From Candidatus Jettenia sp. (GTDB lineage: Bacteria; Planctomycetota; Brocadiia; Brocadiales; Brocadiaceae), in contig CP091278.1 in the NCBI GenBank assembly GCA_021650895.1, positions 587,659-651,658 on the forward strand: DNA of 64,000 nucleotides, read 5' to 3'. The notes beneath the pieces were generated by a model. That model did not search any database, was not told the DNA's origin, and worked only from the letters and a program-made list of their open reading frames with translations. A program made the position numbers and the translations under genes. Each line of letters begins with the position of its first letter. Positions within the stretch are counted from its first letter, which is position 1. This document shows positions 28,341 to 37,451 of the stretch, piece by piece.

Positions 28341-29262
28341 TTATCTTTATTATTTAACCCAGGCATTTCATCATACGTTTTATCTTCCTTCAAAACCTGA
28401 CCGTTCTCAAGGTTATGTCGGGCGCTGGGGACACATACCCTGGTCAGATAATGTTTATGACATCCCCGTAGAGAATATTCACTCACTTGATCTGGATTGT
28501 ATTGTTTTCCAATCTCCAGAACACTATTTCCAGGACCAATATGAGATTCTCTCGGAAGAGCAGAGGAAGCTTCCACAAATTTATTTGGAACACGATCCAC
28601 CCCGCGAGCACCCCACAGATACCTCTCATCCTATCGACAACCCAAATGTTCTTTTAGTCCATGTTACTTCTTTTAATAATTTAATGTGGAACAACAACCG
28701 AACCCCAACGTGCGTGATCGAACATGGAGTAATCATTCCAGAGAATGTATCCTATAGAGGAGAAATTGAACGCGGTTTGGTCGTGGTTAATCATTTAAAA
28801 AAACGAGGCCGTAGATTGGGTCACGATATATTTAAGAGTGTTCGGAAAAAGATCCCCTTAGATTTAGTTGGCATGGAAGCAGAGAAAGTGCCTGGCGGAT
28901 TAGGGGAAGTACGCCATGATTTATTGCCAGCTTTTGAATCCCGTTACCGGTTTTTCTTTCATCCGATTCGTTATACGAGTTTTGGCTTAGCAGTATGTGA
29001 GGCCATGATGATTGGTATGCCCATTGTTGGATTAGCTACAACAGAAATGGCTACCGTTATCAAGAATGACGTTTCTGGTTATATCGATACGAATATTCAT
29101 ACCTTGATTGATCGAATGAAAGAGCTATTACATGATCCTTTAAAAGCACATCATCTCGGGAAAATGGCCCGTCAATATGCAAAAGAACATTTTAATATCC
29201 ATCGGTTTATTCATGATTGGGATAAAGCTTTTCAACGAGTTACCGGATTTTCTTCCCGGTAA
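28300..29262 (+). CDS. Glycosyltransferase (GT-B, group 1-like)
   Basis: 320 residues. The N-terminal half starts LQILIWHVHGSYLYYLTQAF and the C-terminal half carries the donor-site block FFFHPIRYTSFGLAVCEAMMIGMPIVGLATTEM, in which an EX7E-type motif is recognisable. It overlaps the GT9 gene by 41 bp and is followed 47 bp later by a third glycosyltransferase, so it belongs to the same operon. It is shorter than the average GT4. Donor and acceptor unknown. Confidence 0.85.
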   Translation: MRPLQILIWHVHGSYLYYLTQAFHHTFYLPSKPDRSQGYVGRWGHIPWSDNVYDIPVENIHSLDLDCIVFQSPEHYFQDQYEILSEEQRKLPQIYLEHDPPREHPTDTSHPIDNPNVLLVHVTSFNNLMWNNNRTPTCVIEHGVIIPENVSYRGEIERGLVVVNHLKKRGRRLGHDIFKSVRKKIPLDLVGMEAEKVPGGLGEVRHDLLPAFESRYRFFFHPIRYTSFGLAVCEAMMIGMPIVGLATTEMATVIKNDVSGYIDTNIHTLIDRMKELLHDPLKAHHLGKMARQYAKEHFNIHRFIHDWDKAFQRVTGFSSR

Positions 29263-29309
29263 TTACTCAATGTTGATTTAATTTTTGGGAATTGGAAAAT
29301 AGAAATTTT

Positions 29310-30614
29310 ATGATAAATACCGTGAAACGTATTGCTATTATTAGTGAACATGCCTCTCCCATCGCCTTATTTGGCGGTGTGGATAGTGGCGGACAAAATG
29401 TTTATGTTGGACAACTCGCAAAGAATCTTGCATTGCTTGGCTATGAGGTTGATGTTTTTACACGTCGCGATAATAATCGTTTGCCCAAAATTTTTCCCTG
29501 GATAAAAGGGGTACGGATTATTCACGTCCCGGCCGGCCCGCCTGAGTTTATACCAAAAGAGGATTTATTTCCTTACATGACTCAATTTACTGAGTACACA
29601 GCCAGGTTTTTAAAAAATAATAAAAAATATGATATCATTCATGCAAATTTTTGGATGTCTGGTTTTGTAGCTATGAATCTGAAGCGTTCCCTGGGAATTC
29701 CTTTTGTCATTACATTCCATGCGCTGGGTCATGTTCGTCGCCTGCATCAGCGCGAAGCAGATAAATTTCCTGAGATTCGCTCTATGATTGAGGATTGTAT
29801 TATGAAAGAGGCTGATCACATTATTGCTGAATGCCCGCAAGACAAAGAGGATATGATTCATTTTTATACTCACGCAAAACCAGAAAAAATTACCATTATT
29901 CCTTGTGGTTTTGATCCTTCTGAACTTTGGCCTATGGAAAAAAATTCTGCACGTACCGCCCTTTGGTTTAAATCTGATGAAAAATTGATCCTTCATCTTG
30001 GCCGTATGGTTCCCCGAAAAGGAGTTGACAACGTTATTTATGGTTTTGCACTATGTATAAAAAATTATCATATTAACGCCCGGCTTATTATCGGCGGAGG
30101 TGAAACTTCAATCCCTGAACTATTTATTCTATCTCCGGAAATCGCCCGCCTTCAACGGATCGCATCTGAAGAAGGGGTTTTAGACAAAATTTATTTTACC
30201 GGCCAGTTGAGCCGAAGTGAACTTAAATATTATTACAGCGCTGCAGATATGTTTGTGACAACACCCTGGTATGAACCATTTGGAATTACACCGATTGAAG
30301 CAATGGCATGTGGCACTACGGTTATCGGTTCCAATGTTGGAGGAATTAAATATACCGTGGTAGATGGAGAAACAGGCTTTTTAGTTTCTGCTCATTGTCC
30401 GAAAGAACTTTCTGAACGTATGGCCTATTTATACAAACGTCCTGCAGTAAGAAATATATTCCAAAAGCAGGCAATCAAACGTGCGAATGATTTTTTTACC
30501 TGGGAAAGGGTCGTTGCTGATATTGCAACTCTTTATAGAAGAGTCTTATATACCCGTTCTGTGAGATTGGAAGAAGAAGTTTTTTCCCTGGGAGACCGAA
30601 AACTTTTCCTTTGA
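29310..30614 (+). CDS. Glycosyltransferase family 4 (sucrose-phosphate synthase/MshA-like)
   Basis: 434 residues from the ATG at 29310; upstream only a TTG extends the frame. It has the GGVDSGGQNVYVGQLAKNL N-terminal loop characteristic of sucrose synthase/sucrose-phosphate synthase-like and MshA enzymes, LHLGRMVPRKGVD, and the donor-site block TPWYEPFGITPIEAMACGTTVIGS with EX7E. These enzymes transfer glucose or GlcNAc from a nucleotide sugar to a soluble or phosphorylated acceptor. No partner phosphatase is in the window. It is the fourth glycosyltransferase of the cluster. Confidence 0.9.
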   Translation: MINTVKRIAIISEHASPIALFGGVDSGGQNVYVGQLAKNLALLGYEVDVFTRRDNNRLPKIFPWIKGVRIIHVPAGPPEFIPKEDLFPYMTQFTEYTARFLKNNKKYDIIHANFWMSGFVAMNLKRSLGIPFVITFHALGHVRRLHQREADKFPEIRSMIEDCIMKEADHIIAECPQDKEDMIHFYTHAKPEKITIIPCGFDPSELWPMEKNSARTALWFKSDEKLILHLGRMVPRKGVDNVIYGFALCIKNYHINARLIIGGGETSIPELFILSPEIARLQRIASEEGVLDKIYFTGQLSRSELKYYYSAADMFVTTPWYEPFGITPIEAMACGTTVIGSNVGGIKYTVVDGETGFLVSAHCPKELSERMAYLYKRPAVRNIFQKQAIKRANDFFTWERVVADIATLYRRVLYTRSVRLEEEVFSLGDRKLFL

Positions 30615-30686
30615 CATAAATCCGTATCGATCTATTCAAAAGATATTCACAGGAAGAAAACAGTCTAAAGAACAAAGGTAGTTTTC

Positions 30687-32129
30687 ATGAAAATAAAAAG
30701 TAAAGAAGGATCAGACCCATCGTTAGCCGTAAAAATTAGCGAAAGCCTTCACTATTGCTGGATAGAAGGAATTACCACATCTATCACGATGGGGATTTTA
30801 GATTATTATCTCGTTCCGTATGCCCTTTTTTTAGGGGCGACTACCCAGCAGGTAGGTTTTCTTGCTGCAACTCCTCCCCTGTTTTCCTCCATTGCCCTCC
30901 TATTTGCAGTAAAGGCTGTTCATCTGGCAGGCAATAGCCGATTACGCTTATTACTTTCCGGAATAGGAATTCAATGTATCATTTTAATGCTCATCTCGAT
31001 ACTCTCTTTGTTTCATCTCTCAGGAAGACCGGTAATTCTTATCTCTTTAATTTCTATTTTTGGGGTGTTGGGTACGATCATTGGACCCTCATGGGGAAGT
31101 CTTGTTAGCGATTATCTTCCACCAAATCAGCGTGGGCTTTATTTTGGAGATAGGTCGCGTGCAATTGGAGTTACCGGAGTTTTAGGCCTGTGCCTGTGGG
31201 GAGCTGTGCTTGCCCTCATGAAGAAAATATCTATCTCAACAGGATTCTTTCTGGTTTTCCTGGGGGCAACGCTTTTTCGTTTTGCATCCCTTTACTATAT
31301 GTCCAAAATGATCGATTTGCCGCTTCATAAATCAACAGAGAGCGATTTCACTTTTACAAAATTTCTTTTCCGTTTTAAAGAAAGTAATTTTGTAAAATTC
31401 ATCTTTTACGTTGCAAGTATTAGTTTTTCTGTACAACTTGCAACCCCCTATTTTAATATTTACCTGCTCAAGGAACTTCATTTTAACTACCTCACCTACA
31501 TGATGATACATCTTGGTAGTGTAATAGCCGGCCTTATTGCATTTCCTATTTGGGGAAGGCATGCAGATCTTGTTGGTAATGCGAGAATTTTAAAAATTAC
31601 CAGTTTTATCATTCCTGTAGTTCCTGCTTTATGGCTTTTTTCTGCAAATCCATTTTATTTAGGTGTTGTTAATGCACTTGCTGGTTTTGTATGGAGTGGC
31701 TTTAATTTATGCACAACGAATTTCATCTACGATGCAGTAAGCGCTCAAAAACGGTTGAGGTGCCTGGGATACTTCAATTTAATTAATGGAGGCGCTATTT
31801 TTGCCGGGGCTTCACTGGGTGGTTTTCTGGCTGAACGGGTTTCACCTCTTTGGGGTTCCCGGTTGTTAACAATATTTTTGATTTCTGCGATTCTTCGTTT
31901 TCTTGCGGATTTTTTTCTCTCAAGACATTTTACTGAAGTTCGTGCATCTACAAAAAAAGTATCCAGTACCGAACTTTTCTTTAGTGTCGTTGGTGTAAGG
32001 CCATTAGAAGGAATAAACACTGAATTCGAGATCTTTCCCTCATTCCGGCAACTCATGAAGCTACGAAAAAAATCAAAAAGAACAAGGAAAACACGGAAAA
32101 CGATGAAAAAGCAGAAACAATCTCATTGA
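30687..32129 (+). CDS. Major facilitator superfamily transporter
   Basis: 480 residues with about twelve hydrophobic segments and MFS-type loops (YLPPNQRGLYFGDRSRA between helices 4 and 5, GRHADLVGNARI between 8 and 9). It has a very basic cytoplasmic C-terminal tail (RKKSKRTRKTRKTMKKQKQ). It closes the plus-strand carbohydrate cluster, 72 bp after a GT4 gene, so a sugar or glycoside substrate is possible, but MFS sequence alone does not tell. A ribosome site is weak (AACAAAGG). Confidence 0.88.
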   Translation: MKIKSKEGSDPSLAVKISESLHYCWIEGITTSITMGILDYYLVPYALFLGATTQQVGFLAATPPLFSSIALLFAVKAVHLAGNSRLRLLLSGIGIQCIILMLISILSLFHLSGRPVILISLISIFGVLGTIIGPSWGSLVSDYLPPNQRGLYFGDRSRAIGVTGVLGLCLWGAVLALMKKISISTGFFLVFLGATLFRFASLYYMSKMIDLPLHKSTESDFTFTKFLFRFKESNFVKFIFYVASISFSVQLATPYFNIYLLKELHFNYLTYMMIHLGSVIAGLIAFPIWGRHADLVGNARILKITSFIIPVVPALWLFSANPFYLGVVNALAGFVWSGFNLCTTNFIYDAVSAQKRLRCLGYFNLINGGAIFAGASLGGFLAERVSPLWGSRLLTIFLISAILRFLADFFLSRHFTEVRASTKKVSSTELFFSVVGVRPLEGINTEFEIFPSFRQLMKLRKKSKRTRKTRKTMKKQKQSH

Positions 32130-32146
32130 TTGACACTTAAAAATTG

Positions 32147-32285
32147 CAATGGGACACAGATGAACACAGATAAATACGGATTTTTTAGAGAGAAAGGCTA
32201 TGGTAATTACCTATTGAGTAAGTTACCTACAATACCTGCATTATGAGTTTCTTTGTCCTTATCCGTGTTCATCTGTGTCCCATTG
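32147..32285. repeat. Small inverted-repeat element
   Basis: The left arm begins CAATGGGACACAGATGAACA and the right arm (32259-32285) is its near-perfect complement, enclosing about 80 bp of non-coding sequence. A second copy of the same family lies at 63269-63612, where it is split by a MITE. Length about 139 bp, no coding capacity, so a non-autonomous intergenic repeat. Confidence 0.8.
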
Positions 32286-32294
32286 TAGGGAAAA

Positions 32295-32324
32295 GGATTA
32301 CGGCTATCTTTTGTGCCGTAATCC
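32295..32324. terminator. Bidirectional terminator between convergent genes
   Basis: GGATTACGGC and GCCGTAATCC pair over a 10-base loop, followed by ATTCCCTTTTT on plus and TTTTCCC on minus. It lies between the MFS gene (plus) and the subtilase gene (minus), which converge here. Confidence 0.75.
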
Positions 32325-32357
32325 ATTCCCTTTTTCATCAATAAGACTTAATAAACA

Positions 32358-34430
32358 TTAAGGTATGGTATTTGTGCAAATATTAACATTTGTCCAGACA
32401 TAAGAAGTTCCATTTTTCGTTAGGTTACCAATATGCCAGTATCTATTCGTTCCGCAGCTTACGGGCGGACTATACAACGTTCCAATGGAGGTTGCACCGT
32501 TATATATCTGGGCAGACATTTGCGAGCCAGTCCATGATGGACTAAAGTATGTCGTATAAGGATACTTATCTACAAATACCTTATAAACTCCGTTCGATGC
32601 CGAGTTCCCAATGACAATCGTTTCCAGAGGCTCATAATCCGCAAATGAATCACGAGGCCATCCAACAAACGGTGAAGTCATGAAATCTCCTGGGTTACCC
32701 CAATAGACATACGATCCATTTGGCAATCTCACCCAAAGATCAAATTCCCAACCATTGCAGCCATCAATACAACCCGTAGTATCTACTATAGGCTGCACGG
32801 TCGACCAGTCAATGGTAATCGTAGCATTCCCGGTTGCCCTTGATTTGGGAAGGGCGTCTGTATATGGTCCTGCTACCGAAGCAATAGTAATATTGTTTCT
32901 TACCATTGCATTTGCATATCCACCCTTATTTCCTCTCAGTATTCTGCTCGTACCTGTTCCAAGCCCTGTCATCTCATAGGAACCACCACTGTTCGTTAAA
33001 TCAAGCGCTAGCGGTGTAACTCCTGAGAATAATCTGGCACTTACTGGAGCAAGAGGTGAACTAGGCGCCTTGCCGGTAGCTGGGTCAAGTATCCTTCCCA
33101 CGATAGCTCTCTCAGTAGTACCGAGTAACGCCTGACGTACATCGACCCTTCGGGCTCTAGCGGGAAAACCCTTGCTTATCAATTTTCCTTTCGTTACAAG
33201 CCTCGCAACCAAGCCATCCCGCGTAAGGGCCGGCAACTGTCCCCACACAAGGGCGGCTGCCCCGGCTACTACCGGTGATGCCATAGAAGTGCCTGACATA
33301 GGTTCATATCCTGCCGCAGGAACCGTCGATAATATTTCCCATCCAGGTGCCGCAATATTATATTGACTTGGGGTTGCAGATGGGCTGAAGTTTGAAAACC
33401 ATGCCCTGGCATCATTCTCTTCCGTAGCCATAACCCGAAGGGCGGTATTCACATCACCTCCAGGATATGAAGGAGTGGTAGTGTTAGAATTACCGGCAGC
33501 CGCTACAAGCACCTTTCCTGCATTTTTGATAGCAAGCACCTCAGCAGCAACGAGCGCGCTGGCAGGACCTCCAAGGCTCATATTTATCACTTTTGTAGGA
33601 GGTGTTGTAACCGCTGTTCTTGCGTATTTCATACCTTCTGCAACATCGAAAAAGGTACCAGATCCACTGGCTGAAAGAACCTTCACGGCTAATATTTTAG
33701 AATTCGGACTTACCCCTTCTCCATACTGACCGTTACCTGCCTTTGCTGCAATAATCCCTGCAACATGAGTACCATGCCCATTATCATCGTAAGGGTCGAA
33801 ATTATTTGTAACACAGTTTTTCCCTAAAAAGACCTTACCGGAAAGATCGGGATGGGTGTAATCCACACCGGTATCAATTACTGCAACGGTTGGCGGTGTA
33901 GCAGAAAGCACCCCAAGCGCTGCTGTCTTTCTTATTACGGTAAGATGCCACTGGTATCCAGTTCCCGCATCTGCAGATACGGATTGAGCATTCATATCGC
34001 CAGGGATAGAATTTTTATTCTGTAATCCTTTATTCTTCTGCCCTCTTATATCAGGAAGAAGCGGCTTGGGCGGAATACTCATAAAACCGTTTCTTTCAAC
34101 AAACGATACATTGGGAAGTTTGATAAGAGAATGAGCAGCATCCTTTACTGCTTCTTCGGATGAGAACTGCAGCAGAACAGCAGTATTCCCCATTTTCTTT
34201 ACCAGTTTGCCTCCTGATGCATTAGCTACCTTGAAAATAGCAAGCGTGCTCATGCCTTCTTTAATCCCAACGATCAACTGACCTGCAACATAATCTTTCC
34301 CGGCAACCAGCCCAGGCTCAAAACCGTATCCGAGTTTTTTCTTCTGTATTTCATCTGCCATTGCACCTATCGAATTGGACAATACCATAGATAGGGCAAA
34401 CATAATGGATAAAAAAACCTTTCCTCTCAT
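32358..34430 (-). CDS. Secreted subtilisin-like serine protease (S8)
   Basis: 690 residues from the ATG at 34430, which follows AGGAGGGG; upstream in-frame ATGs lack a site. Signal peptide about 1-26 ending in AMA. An inhibitor-I9-like prodomain is followed by the S8 domain with the catalytic Asp in VIDTGVDYTHPDLS, His in NGHGTHVAGIIA and Ser in GTSMASPVVAGAAALVWG. The remaining ~250 residues form beta-rich C-terminal modules, including a carboxypeptidase-regulatory-like segment (AIVGRILDPATGKAP). It follows the STN/HEAT protein by 77 bp and should share its c-di-GMP riboswitch. Probably extracellular or envelope-associated; substrate unknown. Confidence 0.94.
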   Translation of the reverse strand: MRGKVFLSIMFALSMVLSNSIGAMADEIQKKKLGYGFEPGLVAGKDYVAGQLIVGIKEGMSTLAIFKVANASGGKLVKKMGNTAVLLQFSSEEAVKDAAHSLIKLPNVSFVERNGFMSIPPKPLLPDIRGQKNKGLQNKNSIPGDMNAQSVSADAGTGYQWHLTVIRKTAALGVLSATPPTVAVIDTGVDYTHPDLSGKVFLGKNCVTNNFDPYDDNGHGTHVAGIIAAKAGNGQYGEGVSPNSKILAVKVLSASGSGTFFDVAEGMKYARTAVTTPPTKVINMSLGGPASALVAAEVLAIKNAGKVLVAAAGNSNTTTPSYPGGDVNTALRVMATEENDARAWFSNFSPSATPSQYNIAAPGWEILSTVPAAGYEPMSGTSMASPVVAGAAALVWGQLPALTRDGLVARLVTKGKLISKGFPARARRVDVRQALLGTTERAIVGRILDPATGKAPSSPLAPVSARLFSGVTPLALDLTNSGGSYEMTGLGTGTSRILRGNKGGYANAMVRNNITIASVAGPYTDALPKSRATGNATITIDWSTVQPIVDTTGCIDGCNGWEFDLWVRLPNGSYVYWGNPGDFMTSPFVGWPRDSFADYEPLETIVIGNSASNGVYKVFVDKYPYTTYFSPSWTGSQMSAQIYNGATSIGTLYSPPVSCGTNRYWHIGNLTKNGTSYVWTNVNICTNTIP

Positions 34431-34506
34431 ACAACCCCTCCTTTTCTCTATTGTTTTCATAATAAACATCATTACAACCACAGAACTCTATTCGCTTATA
34501 CGTATG

Positions 34507-35532
34507 TTATTCTTCTCTTACCTCCTTTCTTGCCTCTAACTCATACATAAGCCCTTCTGCCTTGCTACGCACTAATTCATCGCTATCGTGGAGAACTACT
34601 CTTGCTGCTTCAAGGGCAAATTCTTCGCCTTTGGATGTCATTGCCTCTATTGCCATTATCCTTATTTCAGGATCAGGATGAGTTAATCTCGCCCTTAAAA
34701 TAAGTAATCCATCCTGAGCAGACAGATGAGATAGCTGGTTGAATGCCATATGCCGTATGTCAGTATTATCATCTTCCGTTGCATCTTTTAATATTTCCAT
34801 TGCATCTGAGCCAAATAACTCACCTGAACCAAACAGTTCTCCCAGTAACGAAATAGCTGTTTTGCGAATATCAGTGTTCGGACTTCGACTGTCGTTAAGA
34901 AGTAAACCGGCAACGCTTCTATAGCCCCTTTCATGAAGTTGTTTATATGCAATCTCTCTGATTAAGGGGTCTGAATCTCTCGTTGCTGAGTAAAGAATAT
35001 CCTCTATATGCGGATGATTTATTTCTAAAAGTTCTTGAATCTTTACAAGACGCGTGTTGAGGTCGAGACCTTGAAGATTATTATAGAAAAGCCCACCTTC
35101 CGATTTCTCATCCTCCTGAAAAACGATAGACTCTAAGGATGAAACAGGCCGGTGTCCTATGATCAGCAGGCGGGTTGGTAATATTTCACCATGAGAAGCT
35201 GCTTTCATAAAAATAGCGTAATTTACATGGGACAGAAGTTTTTTTAAGCTCTCATGAAGGGTAAGCCCGGAAAAGCAGATACTCACTGGCTCTTGAAGAC
35301 GCTCTGAACCATGAATCTCTATTCGTGTCTGGCAAGAAATCTGGTAAAGTATGTCTGAGAGCGGAGCCTTCTCTGCGATTACACTGAGACGCTGCTCTTT
35401 CCATGCAATTTTCAATGGTATAACCCCTTGCTGAGCTTGTGCTGAATATGGGTAAAAAAGGATACAGAATAAACTAATGTGAAGTAACAGGAGAAATATC
35501 GTAAAAGGTATTTTATGACTCTCTATAGGCAT
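34507..35532 (-). CDS. Secreted STN-domain and HEAT-repeat protein
   Basis: 341 residues. A signal peptide (about 1-34) precedes an STN/secretin-N-like module (about 40-130; LKIAWKEQRLSVIAEKAPLSDILYQIS, GLTLHESLKKLLSHVNYAIF), found in secretins and TonB receptors. Five or so HEAT-type repeats follow (YSATRDSDPLIREIAYKQLHE, DATEDDNTDIRHMAFNQL, ARLTHPDPEIRIMAIEAM, RVVLHDSDELVRSKAE). Start is the ATG at 35532; the preceding codon is TTG. It is the first gene after the c-di-GMP riboswitch and is followed by the subtilase gene. A periplasmic adaptor or protease regulator is a reasonable guess; no direct homologue is recognised. Confidence 0.8.
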   Translation of the reverse strand: MPIESHKIPFTIFLLLLHISLFCILFYPYSAQAQQGVIPLKIAWKEQRLSVIAEKAPLSDILYQISCQTRIEIHGSERLQEPVSICFSGLTLHESLKKLLSHVNYAIFMKAASHGEILPTRLLIIGHRPVSSLESIVFQEDEKSEGGLFYNNLQGLDLNTRLVKIQELLEINHPHIEDILYSATRDSDPLIREIAYKQLHERGYRSVAGLLLNDSRSPNTDIRKTAISLLGELFGSGELFGSDAMEILKDATEDDNTDIRHMAFNQLSHLSAQDGLLILRARLTHPDPEIRIMAIEAMTSKGEEFALEAARVVLHDSDELVRSKAEGLMYELEARKEVREE

Positions 35533-35710
35533 CAAATTCTATGTAAAGCTTTTCTCTGGTTTCAGGACTTTTAAATATTTGTAATTGTTAGCAAGGTAAA
35601 GTTTGGTAGTTATTCGGAGTGAAGTGAAGAATCTCCCGCCCGTGAAAAAGCGATACTCTTCGTTCCACGGATGATAAAGATGGATGCGATCTTTTTGCAA
35701 CTATCAGGAA

Positions 35711-35751
35711 AATAAAAAACCTTACTTCTGAAAACATTTTCTGAAGTAAGG
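35711..35751 (-). terminator. Riboswitch-linked intrinsic terminator
   Basis: CCTTACTTC...GAAGTAAGG hairpin at 35720-35751 with a single mismatch in a 15-bp stem, followed on the minus strand by TTTTTTATTTT. No gene ends before it on this strand; it lies between the GEMM-I aptamer and the STN/HEAT gene and is therefore the likely expression platform. Confidence 0.85.
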
Positions 35752-35784
35752 CTATATTTTCTCATAGTAAATTTGTAAGACATT

Positions 35785-35935
35785 TTCGGTAGCAAGGCCA
35801 TCTTATTTCTATCGTACCAGTTGTGAGCGTGAGTGTCTGTTATTTGTACTGACACTGTTCACGAACACTGTCCACTGTTACAAGATCCTTTACTTTGCGT
35901 CCCCTGATCACTCAGGGTTTGCCTTTGTCACAATG
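35785..35935 (-). ncRNA. Cyclic di-GMP-I (GEMM) riboswitch aptamer
   Basis: On the minus strand the segment at 35893-35923 reads GGCAAACC, then a CCCUGA/UCAGGG stem closed by a GUGA tetraloop, then GGGACGCAAAG: the conserved core of GEMM-I aptamers. The 3' part GATGGCCTTGCTACCGA (35786-35802) matches the conserved closing segment. Between them lies an enlarged P3 region of about 90 bases including a GACACTGTTC/GAACACTGTC hairpin, longer than usual. A terminator follows 35 bases downstream. It should sense c-di-GMP and control the STN/HEAT and subtilase operon. The exact P1 pairing and whether c-di-GMP turns transcription on or off cannot be decided by eye. Confidence 0.82.
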
Positions 35936-36130
35936 TTTTCTCTACTTTAAGCGTCTGCTTTATAACATGTACAATATTTTATGTCAATTAAAATTTTTAA
36001 TTCTGATTAAACCTTTACAACGAAAAAGAGAAAAGTTCCTGTCCTGACAAATGATAAGATAATGACTAAAATTTATTGAATCGTAAAATATTGTCTGTTA
36101 TAATCAGACATTAAATTTCTCGTAATGTAG

Positions 36131-36314
36131 TACACTGTCAATATAATTCATGATAATACGATTTGTATCGGTTCAACTGCATGGGGCTGTGTCATTGCGA
36201 GGGTCTTGTCCGAAGCAATCCCCTGGATATTTCAAAAGAGATTGCTTCGGGAAAATACCCCTCGCAATGACACATACGAGAGAGTCTATTATGGTAAATT
36301 AAGTTGACAGTGTA
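36131..36314. mobile_element. MITE-like element, copy 1
   Basis: 184 bp with terminal inverted repeats TACACTGTCAA / TTGACAGTGTA and 4-bp target duplications GTAG on both sides. The interior is a large palindrome of TCATTGCGAGGG...GAAGCAATC and its complement. No coding capacity. Two full relatives are at 48951-49164 and 63329-63529. Confidence 0.85.
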
Positions 36315-36418
36315 GTAGTACAACCGAATGAGTATTCGATCATTATTCTCTCAGAAAATAACGAGATAATAACCCTATATAGTATCTTGAACAAAATGAG
36401 GATTCTTACAGAAATTAA

Positions 36419-36446
36419 GGTCATGCCCCTGTGCATGACCTTTTTT
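36419..36446 (+). terminator. Orphan terminator upstream of the ThiF/MoeB-type gene
   Basis: GGTCATGC-CCCTGT-GCATGACC followed by TTTTTT on the plus strand, about 75 bp before the next plus-strand gene. No plus-strand gene ends upstream, so it may end a leader or small RNA, or act as an attenuator. Confidence 0.75.
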
Positions 36447-36518
36447 ATGGGGAAAAAATACATTGCAACGAGGAACAAATTTCGTATATAACTATTCATA
36501 ATGCATAGGAAGAATACA

Positions 36519-37328
36519 ATGTCATCGCCATTTACAGAAGAACAGATAAAGCGTTACTCACGTCACATTATTCTCCCTGAAGTTGGGGGAAAGGGCCAAT
36601 TGAAACTTTTAAAGGCGAAGGTATTTCTCGTAGGCGCAGGGGGTCTTGGCTCTCCGGCTGCATTTTATCTTGCTGCTGCAGGAGTCGGAAAGATCGGTAT
36701 CGCAGATAGTGACTGTGTAGACCATTCAAATTTGCAGCGACAAATTTTACATGCTACCAAAGATGTCGGCCGTTCAAAAGCTATCTCTGCCAAAGAAACC
36801 CTTGAGGCACTAAATCCCGATATAGAGGTAATCCCTTATACAGATCGTTTGAATTCAGAAAATATCCTTGATATCATCAAAGATTACGATGTAATTCTCG
36901 ATGGCGCCGATAACTTCCCTACAAGATATCTTGTGAATGATGCCTGCGTTTTTCTTAAGAAACCGCTTTCCCACGGTTCTATCTTCCGTTTTGAGGGACA
37001 GGTTACAACAATCATACCTTTTGATGGGCCTTGCTATCGCTGTTTATATGAGATGCCCCCTCCCCCCGGATTGGTACCCTCCTGTCAGGAGGCGGGGGTA
37101 TTAGGCGTGTTGCCAGGAGTAATAGGTTCTATTCAGGCTACAGAAGTTGTAAAATTAATTCTTGGTAAAGGGCAGATTTTAAAGGGAAAATTGCTTATTT
37201 ATGATTCATTAAATATGGAATTTAAAAAGGTTAAGATACACAGGAATCCTAACTGTCCGGTATGCAGCGATAAAGCTACCATCAAAGAGCTTATTGACTA
37301 TGAAGAATTCTGCCAGACTCATGCTTAA
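36519..37328 (+). CDS. ThiF/MoeB/HesA family adenylyltransferase
   Basis: 269 residues from the ATG at 36519, which has AGGAAG seven bases upstream. It has the Rossmann motif LVGAGGLGSPAAFYLAAAGVG, the nucleotide-contact residues DSDCVDHSNLQRQILH, and zinc-binding CXXC pairs (CYRC and CPVC). A Cys in PSCQEAGVLG matches the usual position near the adenylation site. Such enzymes adenylate the C-terminal Gly-Gly of MoaD, ThiS or CysO carrier proteins for thiocarboxylate formation. Paired with a rhodanese 124 bp downstream, a common sulfur-donor partnership. MoeB versus ThiF is not decided, as no carrier gene is adjacent. Confidence 0.93.
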   Translation: MSSPFTEEQIKRYSRHIILPEVGGKGQLKLLKAKVFLVGAGGLGSPAAFYLAAAGVGKIGIADSDCVDHSNLQRQILHATKDVGRSKAISAKETLEALNPDIEVIPYTDRLNSENILDIIKDYDVILDGADNFPTRYLVNDACVFLKKPLSHGSIFRFEGQVTTIIPFDGPCYRCLYEMPPPPGLVPSCQEAGVLGVLPGVIGSIQATEVVKLILGKGQILKGKLLIYDSLNMEFKKVKIHRNPNCPVCSDKATIKELIDYEEFCQTHA

Positions 37329-37451
37329 ATAAGACCGGCAGGAGAATGTATCTATCATGCATAAATCTTATTTACTGTTCGATAGTAATCCCTCAAACTC
37401 ACCTGTGGGTGGGTATAACTGTCGGGAGAAATTTTAGAGGAGGAAACCATA

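Noticed and set aside
35610..35855. 81-codon minus-strand frame
   Set aside because: It overlaps the riboswitch 3' part and the terminator and has no recognisable protein features or ribosome site.
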